A stretch of DNA of 8,129 bases, from positions 1 through 8,129 of the forward strand of contig JALOOS010000162.1 in NCBI GenBank assembly GCA_025454275.1, written 5' to 3'. The notes below the pieces were generated by a model. The model ran no database searches, was not told the DNA's origin, and worked only from the letters and a program-made list of their open reading frames with translations. The translations under genes were made by a program, and so were the position numbers. Every line of letters begins with the position of its first letter. Within the stretch, counting starts at the first letter, position 1. The stretch comes from Desulfobacterales bacterium. GTDB taxonomy: Bacteria > Desulfobacterota > Desulfobacteria > Desulfobacterales > SpSt-501. This document shows positions 1 through 6,571 of the stretch, one piece after another.

Positions 1-171
1 CAGTGTCTCGGCCAGGGCCGGGTCCGCGTGCAGCGGCACTCCGCACGCACGGGCGGCGGCGATGATGTTTTCAGCCGTCGTTCCGCGGCCGGAGGCCACG
101 ACCCGCGGGGCCTCCTCGCGCGCCGGGTCATAGCGCAGGGCAACCGCTTTTTTCGGTGGGTCGGGTTTCAT
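1..171 (-). CDS. FlhB-like C-terminal domain protein (type III export switch family), partial
   Basis: The visible 57 residues match the cytoplasmic C-terminal domain of FlhB/EscU/YscU-type export apparatus switch proteins, in the short stand-alone form without membrane helices. They read MKPDPPKKAVALRYDP, then PRVVASGRGTTAENIIAAAR, then GVPLHADPALAETL. In full FlhB this domain sets substrate specificity of the flagellar export gate together with FliK. The role of the stand-alone form is not established. The ATG at 169-171 overlaps the TGA of the upstream FliK-like frame (ATGA, 168-171), which indicates translational coupling. The stretch AAGGTGGA lies just upstream and could serve as ribosome binding site. 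The gene leaves the window at position 1. Because of the frameshift in the upstream gene, the frame of this ATG is also open back to position 840. The family call is strong; the function is inferred. Confidence 0.82.
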   Translation of the reverse strand, partial: MKPDPPKKAVALRYDPAREEAPRVVASGRGTTAENIIAAARACGVPLHADPALAETL

Positions 172-840
172 ACGCGCAGATCCACCTTGCCTTCCCCGCC
201 CGGATGCCCCTCCTCGAGCGCGAATCGGGCGATCCACTCCGGCGATACGCCGACCCGGAAGGCGACTTCGTCGAAGAGGCCCGCCAGAACCTCCCTCAGG
301 GCGGCTGCATCGCACCGCGCCCAGCCGATCGAGTGCCAGCAGGAGGGAGACCCGGTGTCCCTCGCCCGGATCGGCCGAACGGCCCCTGCGCCAGGCCACT
401 TTGAGCATTGCGGCCGGACGCCCCTCCTGCCCCGGCATGAGGAAGGGCAGCACCGGCAAGGCGTCGAACGCTCTCACCGGCCGAGGCTCGGCATCGGATG
501 GGGGCGCGGCAGCCCCTCCGCGCCCGGCGCCGGCCCCACCGTCCGGCAGCCCCTCGCGGAGCGGGGGGGCAAGCTCCGGCGGTCTGCCGGCCGGTGTGCG
601 CACGAGCTGCAGCCTGAGGCGGCTGCCCGCCTCCGTCACCTTCACCCAGAACTCATCGCCGGCCGTCACGGGAAAGCGGAGCTCTGCGCTGGCACGCAGG
701 CGGCCGATCTCCACCAGGGCGCGCCCGATGCCTTCCTCCACGGCGAGCACCTTGACCCGCAGCAAGTCGCCGAGCTTCAGGCCGGTGGTGTCCGGACCCG
801 TTTTCAGGATGTCGATGATGGAATGAAGCTCCATTGTCAT
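168..840 (-). pseudogene. FliK-like (flagellar hook-length control type) protein, frameshifted
   Basis: The gene starts at the ATG at 838-840, which overlaps the recC stop (ATGA, 837-840), with AAAGG a few bases upstream. The first 177 residues have a soluble N-terminal domain (LKLGDLLRVKVLAVEEGIGR, then ALVEIGRLRASAELRFPV). A Pro/Gly/Ala-rich linker follows at about residues 82-122. The start of a FliK-C-like domain comes next (VSLLLALDRLGAVR, residues 164-177). After that the frame breaks. Plausible protein continues in another frame from position 311 (DAAALREVLAGLFDEVAFRV through EGKVDLRV) and ends at TGA 168-170, overlapping the next ATG. One missing base, or a longer loss of 3n+1 bases, near 311-317 explains this. 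In FliK C-domains, LGxVR is normally followed by further beta strands, so a longer loss is possible. Without correction, the N-terminal frame runs on into the flhB-like gene. The FliK assignment rests on fold-like pattern and neighbour and is moderately sure; the frame break itself is clear. Confidence 0.7.
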
Positions 841-3800
841 GCCTTTTGAAATTCGGCTCGTGCGAGGATCGGGTCGAACACCTGCCGGCTCGCGGCGGCG
901 AACGCGGCCCCGAACGGGTCCTCCATGTCGAAGCAGCGCCGGTAGTAAGGGTCGTGCGCCTCCCCGTTGGGCGGGACGCTGCGCTCCCAGGCGTTCCTGG
1001 CCGCCGCCAAGGCAGCGGGCTCAGACTGATTCAGCCCGCGGGCATAGGCCAGGGAGGCTTCCGGGAAAAAACAGAGCGGCGACTCGATGCCCCGGCGGTA
1101 GAGGGTGATCAGCTCCTCCAGCAGAAAGAGGCTCTCCGCCGCCGGCGCCAGGCGCAAGGTATAGTCGTTGCAAACCATGCGGCTCTCCGCGGGGGAGCCG
1201 GGGGATTGGGCCATGCACAGCACCAGGTGCTCCAGCCACAGGTCGATCACATCCCGGGCCCTCAGCCGTCCGAACCGGAATCCCAGACAGCCGCCGGCCC
1301 GGATACGGGTCAACCGCGCGGAAAGCTCGACTCCGCCCACGGGCCAACGCCCTTCCAGTGCGCGTGCGGGGCCGGTGCCCAGAAAAGGCTCGAGTCGATG
1401 GGCAAGCCGATCCACCTCGGCCCAGAGGTCCTCGAAGGCTGCTTCGCCGGCACTGCCGTGCGGCAGACGGCCGGCCGCCTTGAGCGCCGCGAAGAGCTCC
1501 GCGGGCGCCCTGCCCTCCAGCCGATGCTCGAGGAGCCTGCTCCCGGCTTCGAAGCGCTCACGCCCTTCGAGCGTGAACGGTTCATGATCCACGGTGACGG
1601 CTTCCGGGGGATCGAGATGAATATCGAGCCGGTCGCGCAGCAGGCATTTGCACGGATTGGCGAAAAAAGAGGAGAGCCGCCGCAGATCGGGCCGGCCCCA
1701 GGTCACTGCTTCCGCTGCGCTCAGAGGGACCGGCCCCGGGAAGAAGGCGGGCGGCGGCCGGCGCACACGGGCGGCGGCACAGGCGGCCGCATTCTCCCGC
1801 GAAAAGCTGAACAGCCCGGAGCCGCTGCGAAAATAGTCATCGGAAAAGGCCTGGAGCCGGTGGCGCACGACGATTCCGCTCTCCGGCGGAAGGCCGTAGC
1901 CTCGATCCAGCGCGTCGAGAAGGTCGCTGACCACAACGGAAGGAGGTATGGGGCTGTTGTCCTGTATGCTCTGGCCGACATAGCTAATGTAAAACCTGCG
2001 GCGGGCTGCCATAAGTGATTCTAAAAAAATGTATTTATCATCATTCCGCCGGGAGCGGTCGCCCGGTTTAGGCGACTGCCCCATCAGGTCGAAGGTGAAG
2101 TGTGAGTCATCGCGCGGGAAGGCGTCGTGATTCATCCCGACCAGGCAGACGACTTCGAAGGGGATCGACCGCATCGGCAGCATGGCGCAGAAGGTCACCC
2201 CGCCCGACAAAAAGCCCCGGCCGGCACCGGCGGCCTCCAGGCGGGATGAAAGAAACGCCCGCACGACGTCGAGCGGCACCTCGGTCGTTAAGCCGGCGAG
2301 GGTCTCGAAGCTTCCCAGCTCTTCCAGCAGGGTGTTAACCGAAGCAAGCCCCCCCTCCCCTCTCTCCTCCTCCGGGAAGAATTCGGCGGCCGCACTCTTC
2401 AGCACGTCCTGCCACTCTCCCAGGCGATGCGGGACGCGCAGCCGCTCCGAGAGGTTGAAGAGACGTTCGAGGAATGCCAGAAAGCGCCCCGCCGCGTGCA
2501 GGTCGCTGCCCTCCAGTGCGTTGCATCCCCGCAGGCCCTGGAACACCTCGGTGCCGCTCGGCGGCAGCGCATAGCCGAGCAGAAGCCGCTCGATCCCGGC
2601 CTGCCAGGTGTTCTCCGCATGCGGCGGAAGCCCCAGCTCGCGCGCCGTCGTCGTATCCTTCCCCCAGCACACCCCCGCCTGCCGGATCCAGGCTTCCAGC
2701 CGAAGCACCTCCGGCTCCTCCAGGCCGAACTTCGTGCGGATCGGCGCGGCCTCCAGCAGGCGCAGGATCTCCGCCGTCTCGAAGCGGCTGTCGCGCAGAT
2801 CGAGCAGCGCAAAGAAGGACTGCAGAGTCGGCGCTTCGCGCTGCGGGCTGCGGTCGGCGACCGTGAAAGGAATCCGCCGGCGCGGGTCGGACTGGGCGCC
2901 GAAGACCGCTGCGATGAACGGGGCGTAGGTCTCGATGTCCGGGGTCATGACGATGACGTCGCGCGGCTGCAGATCGGGCTCCGCCGCGAACATGGCGAGC
3001 AGCTGATCGTGGAGGACCTCGGTTTCCCGCATGGGGCTGTGGCAGGCGTGCACCTGCAGGGAGCCGTCCGGCCGCCCGCCGGGGATCGGCTCCGGTTCCC
3101 GCAGGTTCAGAATGTCGGCCTGGAGTCTGCCGATCAGCCGGCCCGGGTCGGGATCGATGAACTGCTCCACCGTTTCGACCCCGCTCTCGGTGACAGCATC
3201 CAGGAAATCCCGCCCCTGGCGCCCCCAGGCGGCCAGCAGCCGGTTGCCCGGTTCGATGTGCAGGAGGTCCGCTTCTGCCTCACCAAATCCGTGGCGGCGC
3301 CGGCGTCTCTCGGCCTCGCGCTCGGAGGCGATGTCGGCCCAGTATTCCCGGCAGGGGGTGAGGCTGTAGAGTGTGACCGGGACTGCCTGCGCCAGCTCCG
3401 AAAAAATCTCGAGATGAAACCGGGGCAGATAGGAGATGCCGAAGATACTGACCCGGGAGGGGAGCGTGGAGAGCTCTTTCGCCCGCCTCCTCAGGGCGGA
3501 GAGCAGCTCCCGGCGCAGCCGGGCCCGGTGGGGGGCCGGCGCCGAACCGGCCAGTTCGCGCCAGAGCAGCGCCTGCCACTCCCAGTCCCGCTCGGCCGGA
3601 TCGATGCGCCCCTGCTCCCAGCGCTCCACCATGTCGGGGCGGAACACCAGGTACTGATCGAAAAGGTCGGCCACGATCCGGGACAGCTGATAGAGCTTGG
3701 CGGCCCGGTGATCGTTGTCGAGAAACCGCTGCAGGGGAGCAAATGCCGGCTGTCCCAGGCGCTCCCGGACCCGGGCCATGATGCGGAAGGCGAGCAGCTC

Positions 3801-4067
3801 CGGCTCGAACCCGGAGCGTTCGGCAAGATCGGGCCACAGCGCGCGAAAGGTCGACTCTAAAAAGGCATTCGGAAAAAGAAAATGCAGGTTGGCGCTGATT
3901 CCGTTCAAACGGGCCAGTTCCATCGCGACCCAGCGCTCCATACCCCGGCTCTGGACCACGATGGTTTCGGCGGAGAGCGGCGGTCCGGCCGGGCGGCGCA
4001 GAACGTCGGCCAGGCGCCCGACCAGGAGATCCATCCGGTTGCTCGTGATGATGACCAGACCTGCCAT
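837..4067 (-). CDS. recC: Exodeoxyribonuclease V subunit gamma (RecC)
   Basis: RecC is the non-catalytic subunit of the RecBCD helicase-nuclease. It splits the duplex ahead of the motors, recognises Chi and supports repair of double-strand breaks. The 1076-residue product is close to the E. coli length. Family hallmarks appear in order: SNRMDLL near the N-terminus (SNR at residues 9-11), VVQSRGMERW (37-46), a HACHSPMRE/DVIVMTPDIE block in the middle, TFCAMLPMRSIPFE (625-638), GMNHDAFPR (644-652), and YVGQSIQDNSPIPPS from about residue 696. The ATG at 4065-4067 was chosen because MAGLVIITSNR is the normal RecC N-terminus. The same frame stays open upstream to 4550, but that part lies over the membrane-protein gene in another frame. 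The gene follows the holin-like gene by 35 nt and its stop overlaps the FliK-like start. recB and recD do not follow it, which is unusual; they may lie elsewhere. Ribosome binding sequence is weak. The family call is very sure. Confidence 0.95.
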   Translation of the reverse strand: MAGLVIITSNRMDLLVGRLADVLRRPAGPPLSAETIVVQSRGMERWVAMELARLNGISANLHFLFPNAFLESTFRALWPDLAERSGFEPELLAFRIMARVRERLGQPAFAPLQRFLDNDHRAAKLYQLSRIVADLFDQYLVFRPDMVERWEQGRIDPAERDWEWQALLWRELAGSAPAPHRARLRRELLSALRRRAKELSTLPSRVSIFGISYLPRFHLEIFSELAQAVPVTLYSLTPCREYWADIASEREAERRRRRHGFGEAEADLLHIEPGNRLLAAWGRQGRDFLDAVTESGVETVEQFIDPDPGRLIGRLQADILNLREPEPIPGGRPDGSLQVHACHSPMRETEVLHDQLLAMFAAEPDLQPRDVIVMTPDIETYAPFIAAVFGAQSDPRRRIPFTVADRSPQREAPTLQSFFALLDLRDSRFETAEILRLLEAAPIRTKFGLEEPEVLRLEAWIRQAGVCWGKDTTTARELGLPPHAENTWQAGIERLLLGYALPPSGTEVFQGLRGCNALEGSDLHAAGRFLAFLERLFNLSERLRVPHRLGEWQDVLKSAAAEFFPEEERGEGGLASVNTLLEELGSFETLAGLTTEVPLDVVRAFLSSRLEAAGAGRGFLSGGVTFCAMLPMRSIPFEVVCLVGMNHDAFPRDDSHFTFDLMGQSPKPGDRSRRNDDKYIFLESLMAARRRFYISYVGQSIQDNSPIPPSVVVSDLLDALDRGYGLPPESGIVVRHRLQAFSDDYFRSGSGLFSFSRENAAACAAARVRRPPPAFFPGPVPLSAAEAVTWGRPDLRRLSSFFANPCKCLLRDRLDIHLDPPEAVTVDHEPFTLEGRERFEAGSRLLEHRLEGRAPAELFAALKAAGRLPHGSAGEAAFEDLWAEVDRLAHRLEPFLGTGPARALEGRWPVGGVELSARLTRIRAGGCLGFRFGRLRARDVIDLWLEHLVLCMAQSPGSPAESRMVCNDYTLRLAPAAESLFLLEELITLYRRGIESPLCFFPEASLAYARGLNQSEPAALAAARNAWERSVPPNGEAHDPYYRRCFDMEDPFGAAFAAASRQVFDPILARAEFQKA

Positions 4068-4102
4068 GCGGCTATCGTTCCGTCGGCGGCCGGGCCGCGC
4101 GC

Positions 4103-4522
4103 TTACTCCCAGCGGTTGTCGCCCCGGTCCTTGAGGTCGATGATCGTCTCCGGGCCGCCGCTCTCCTGCCGCGGCGGCTGGCCCGGCGGACCGCCGTTCA
4201 TCAGCCGATTGACCAGCCAATCCACGAGACTGATCACCAGGGCCGCGGCCACGGCCGGCCAGAAGCCGGCGACGTCGAAGCCGGGCATGACCGCAGCGGC
4301 CAGTTTGATCATGATCGCATTGATCACCAGGGTGAAAAGACCCATGGTGAGGATGGTGATGGGCAGGGTGAGGAGAAACAGCAGCGGACGTAAAAAGGCG
4401 TTCAGCGCCGCCAGCACCGCTGCGGCGAAAAGCGCCGAAAAAAAACCGCTGACGCGGATCCCCTCCAGCAGGTAGGCCGACACCAGGATGGCACCGGTGA
4501 GGGTCAGCCAACGAATGAGCAT
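4103..4522 (-). CDS. Phage holin family 4 / YvlD-type four-helix membrane protein
   Basis: The 139-residue protein has four hydrophobic segments at about residues 5-22, 26-48, 49-76 and 86-108. A hydrophilic tail rich in Pro, Gly and acidic residues follows (109-139). The core NAFLRPLLFLLTLPITILTM and the following GLFTLVINAIMIKL are the signature of the phage-holin-4 superfamily (Pfam PF04020, YvlD-like). These are widespread bacterial inner-membrane proteins of unknown function, and the name does not mean prophage origin here. The ATG at 4520-4522 has AGGCGAG about 8 nt upstream. It is the first gene after a strong leftward promoter (4562-4590) with a palindrome in its spacer. It precedes recC by 35 nt with no visible terminator, so the two are probably co-transcribed. 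The TTT-TTT stretch at 4438-4445 is a run of eight T on the coding strand. Family is sure; function is unknown. Confidence 0.88.
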   Translation of the reverse strand: MLIRWLTLTGAILVSAYLLEGIRVSGFFSALFAAAVLAALNAFLRPLLFLLTLPITILTMGLFTLVINAIMIKLAAAVMPGFDVAGFWPAVAAALVISLVDWLVNRLMNGGPPGQPPRQESGGPETIIDLKDRGDNRWE

Positions 4523-4561
4523 GTGGTTCTCGCCTGTAAGCGAACGGCAATTTCGGAAAAA

Positions 4562-4590
4562 ACCCTACCCAACCGTCCGACGGTTGTCAA
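4562..4590 (-). promoter_or_regulatory. sigma70-type promoter for the holin-like/recC operon
   Basis: On the minus strand, TTGACA (4590-4585, consensus -35) is followed by exactly 17 bases and TAGGGT (4567-4562, acceptable -10). The expected start lies near 4555, about 33 nt before the ATG at 4522. A perfect palindrome occupies the spacer. The match is by eye. Confidence 0.65.
4570..4586. promoter_or_regulatory. 17-bp perfect palindrome, candidate repressor operator
   Basis: The sequence CAACCGTCCGACGGTTG is an 8+1+8 perfect inverted repeat. It fills almost the whole spacer between the -35 and -10 of the leftward promoter. A protein bound here would be expected to block RNA polymerase. It matches no operator I can name with confidence. 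Confidence 0.55.
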
Positions 4591-4634
4591 GGGAGGGCGG
4601 CACGCCGATTCCATCCTTTCCCGATTCCGCCGTT

Positions 4635-4647
4635 CACCGCTGCGGTG
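4635..4647. repeat. 13-bp inverted repeat between divergent promoters
   Basis: CACCGCTGCGGTG is a perfect 6+1+6 inverted repeat. It lies upstream of both -35 elements, 35 bp before the rightward one. It could be a second regulator site or chance in GC-rich DNA. Confidence 0.3.
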
Positions 4648-4681
4648 TGCCGCCTGCTGCGGCCCTTCCCCGCCCGCCGCC

Positions 4682-4710
4682 TTGACCTTCGGGCGCTTTT
4701 GGAATAAAAT
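4682..4710 (+). promoter_or_regulatory. sigma70-type promoter for the PP2C/FHA genes
   Basis: TTGACC (4682-4687) is followed by a 17-bp spacer and TAAAAT (4705-4710), each one base from consensus. The expected start is near 4717, giving a leader of about 120 nt before the ATG at 4836. The AT-rich island here stands out from its surroundings. Confidence 0.7.
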
Positions 4711-4752
4711 ACAATCATATTCACGGTTTTGAATTCATCCGGACCAATGCCG

Positions 4753-4804
4753 CCCCCCTCACCCTGACTTTGTCCCCACAGCCGGGAAAAAGGTGAAAGG
4801 GGGG
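4753..4804 (+). promoter_or_regulatory. Leader hairpin with C-run/G-run stem
   Basis: In the phosphatase leader, CCCCCC-TCACC (4753-4763) can pair with GGTGA (4792-4796) and the G-run starting at 4799, with a two-A bulge. This gives an 11-bp stem around a 28-nt loop. The G-run is nine bases long (4799-4807). The ATG at 4836 lacks a close Shine-Dalgarno sequence, so the hairpin may affect translation. That effect is inference. Confidence 0.35.
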
Positions 4805-4835
4805 GGGTCGAGTCCTTGTCCACCCAACGCTTCGT

Positions 4836-5716
4836 ATGCTCACTGTGGAATCGGCCGGCCTTACCGATGTCGGGCGCAGACGGGAGGCCAACGAAGACCG
4901 GATACTCCTGGACGACGCGCTCGGTCTCTACCTGGTGGCCGACGGGATGGGGGGCCACCAGGCCGGCGAGGTCGCAAGCGATCTCACCGTCTCCTCGGTT
5001 CACCACTTCCTGAGCCGACACGGTGCGGATCCCCCCGGCGCAGCCGTGGTGAACCACCGCTCCCCTTCCGCTCCCCTTCTGCGGCAAGGCTTCTCGCCGG
5101 GATCCGCTGGTCCAACCAGGTGGTGCATCAGGAGTCCCTGGGCCGTTCCGACCGCAGAGGCATGGGCTCGACCCTCGCCGCCGTCTATTTGACCGGGGAG
5201 CGGCTGATCGCCGCCAACATCGGCGACAGCCCGATCTACCTGGTGCGCAACGGCGGCATCGACGCCCTCTCCGTCCCGCATACGCTTCAGGCCGAAATCC
5301 AATCGGAGGCCTGCGACCCGTTTTTCGGCAATGTGCTGACCCGTGCGCTCGGCCCCAAGCCGGACGTGGATGCGGACCTGTGCGAGATCGAGGTGTATCG
5401 CAACGACCGGCTGGTGCTCTGCTCCGACGGACTGAGCAACAAGGTGTCGCCGCCGGAACTGGCGGCAATGGTCACCGCGCAGCCGGCGCAGGCGGCCTGC
5501 CGGGCGCTGATCGATCTGGCCAACGAGCGCGGCGGCGAAGACAACATCTCGGTGGTCCTCGTGCGGATTGCCGATGTGCGGCGCAACGGCCGCTCCCTCC
5601 TCGGCCGCTGGTGCGATCGGTTGCGAGCCGTTTTATCGGTGAAGAGCGTCAACGCCCGCGTGCGCAGCGAACAGGGTGGGTGCGGGTGGGGCGGGCCCCA
5701 GAGACGAAACAGGTGA
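4836..5716 (+). pseudogene. PP2C-family Ser/Thr protein phosphatase, frameshifted by an 11-bp duplication
   Basis: Members of this family remove phosphate from Ser/Thr in a two-metal reaction, usually reversing Hanks-type kinases. The first frame (from ATG 4836) holds TDVGRRREANED and VADGMGGHQAGE (metal ligand D36). The second frame holds RGMGSTLAAVYL, NIGDSPIYLV, LCSDGLSN and GGEDNISVVLV. The switch occurs at a tandem 11-bp repeat (5057-5078). Deleting one copy joins NHRSPSA directly to ARLLAGIRWSNQ and gives a 289-residue protein with all core motifs, D194 and D232 in corrected numbering, and a basic tail after the catalytic domain. As written, the first frame stops at 5192 after 118 residues, so the protein would be inactive. 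ATG 4836 is the only sensible start, because an in-frame stop lies at 4794, but no strong Shine-Dalgarno is near. It is followed by an FHA protein 88 bp later, which supports a phosphothreonine-signalling role. Family is very sure; whether the break is real or an assembly error is open. Confidence 0.88.
5057..5079 (+). repeat. Exact 11-bp tandem duplication inside the phosphatase gene
   Basis: The unit CCGCTCCCCTT occurs twice back to back (5057-5067 and 5068-5078), and the 11-base periodicity continues one more base to 5079. Eleven is not a multiple of three, and removal of one copy restores the reading frame exactly. Confidence 0.93.
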
Positions 5717-5804
5717 CTGCCTCCATCGGTGTCCGCCGGCCGCCGCGGGCGCCGCAGACAGTGTGAAAACAGGTGATCCACTTTCATTCAACACGGGATT
5801 TCTT

Positions 5805-6536
5805 ATGCCGGTCATCATCCTCAAGTTCAAAGAAAACATCATCAGCCGACACCCTCTCGAAAAAGGCCTGTCACTGACCATCGGGCGGCGCAAGGACAAC
5901 GCGGTCGTGATCGACAACCTCGCCGTTTCGGCCCATCACGCCAAGATCGAATCGGTGGGGAATGGGTTCGTCCTCGTGGACCTTCAAAGCAAGAACGGCT
6001 GCTTCGTGAACGAGCAGCTCGTCACCTCCCACCGTTTGAAGCCCGGGGATGTGATCAGCATCGGCAAGCACCTGCTGCTCTACGCTGCGGATAACGAGGC
6101 GGATGCGGGCGATGCCTCCGCCCCGAAAATCGACCAGACCATGGTCATGGACACCAGCACCTACCGGTCGATGGTCCGCAAAAGCGGGCCGCAGGTGCCG
6201 CAGCCCCTTCTGCGCCGCACCGAGGCGGTCGGCGCCCTCGCCTATCTCTCCGGCGGCCACGGCAAGCTCATCCTCAACGGGGATTTGATCCGGATCGGCA
6301 AGGACCCCTCCTCTGAAATCGTCGTGAAGGGGCTGTTAGTCGGCCGGGCGGCCGCCACGGTCAGCCGGCGGCCCGACGGCTATTACCTGAGCCGTGTCGG
6401 CGGTATCGCCAAGCCCCGCATCAACGGACTTACGATCAAGACCTCGCAGCGGCTCCAGGACCTGGATGTCATCGACATCGGCCCGGTCAAACTTCAGTTT
6501 TTTATGATGAACGAAGCAAAGGGTGCTGCCGCCTGA
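5805..6536 (+). CDS. Tandem FHA-domain protein (one canonical, one degenerate domain)
   Basis: FHA domains bind phosphothreonine peptides. The 243-residue product has an N-terminal FHA domain (about residues 5-93) with the canonical recognition residues G27-R28, S42, H45 and N64-G65. A linker follows that contains DQTMVMDTSTY (110-120), a Thr-rich stretch resembling kinase-phosphorylated sites in other FHA proteins. A second FHA-like domain (about 145-236) contains IGKDPSSEIVV and PRINGLTI. In it the GR pair is GK (165-166), and the positions of Ser and His are Gly180 and Ala183, so it probably does not bind phosphothreonine in the usual way. There is no membrane segment. ATG 5805 was chosen because MPVIILKF is a natural first beta strand; earlier in-frame starts (for example GTG 5763) would add unstructured residues. 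The ribosome binding sequence is weak. It lies 88 bp after the phosphatase gene on the same strand, probably in one transcript. Domain call is sure; the partner is unknown. Confidence 0.9.
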   Translation: MPVIILKFKENIISRHPLEKGLSLTIGRRKDNAVVIDNLAVSAHHAKIESVGNGFVLVDLQSKNGCFVNEQLVTSHRLKPGDVISIGKHLLLYAADNEADAGDASAPKIDQTMVMDTSTYRSMVRKSGPQVPQPLLRRTEAVGALAYLSGGHGKLILNGDLIRIGKDPSSEIVVKGLLVGRAAATVSRRPDGYYLSRVGGIAKPRINGLTIKTSQRLQDLDVIDIGPVKLQFFMMNEAKGAAA

Positions 6537-6571
6537 GCCCCCGGCGGCGGCGCCGGCCGGGCCCCGTGACA

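Larger units (their letters stand above)
4523..4835. other. Divergent intergenic control region, no gene
   Basis: These 313 bases separate the leftward holin-like/recC operon from the rightward phosphatase gene. I see no coding potential of its own. It holds two outward-facing sigma70-like promoters, a 17-bp palindrome inside the leftward promoter, a 13-bp palindrome between the promoters, and a hairpin in the rightward leader. Local composition around 4700-4740 is clearly more AT-rich than the flanking genes, as expected for a promoter. Confidence 0.75.

Noticed and set aside
28..849. Plus-strand open frame over the FliK-like/FlhB-like genes (273 codons)
   Set aside because: Low-complexity Arg/Ala/Gly/His-rich translation. 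The minus strand has FlhB-like and FliK-like sequence with ATGA overlaps.
834..2018. Long plus-strand open frame antisense to recC (394 codons)
   Set aside because: It lies wholly opposite recC, is rich in Arg/Gly/Pro/Ala and has no recognisable domain. Long antisense frames are expected in GC-rich genes.
2427..3860. Long plus-strand open frame antisense to recC (477 codons)
   Set aside because: Same reasoning: the opposite strand carries clear RecC motifs, and this frame shows none of its own.
4103..4522. Prophage or lysis cassette suggested by the name phage holin
   Set aside because: PF04020/YvlD proteins are common chromosomal membrane proteins. No lysin, phage structural gene or attachment site is present.
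4068..4550. N-terminal extension of recC upstream of 4067
   Set aside because: It overlaps the holin-like gene in another frame, and the extension does not resemble RecC, whose normal N-terminus begins at ATG 4067.
4836..5716. Programmed ribosomal frameshifting in the phosphatase gene
   Set aside because: No slippery heptamer is seen at the switch, and the exact 11-bp duplication explains the shift completely.
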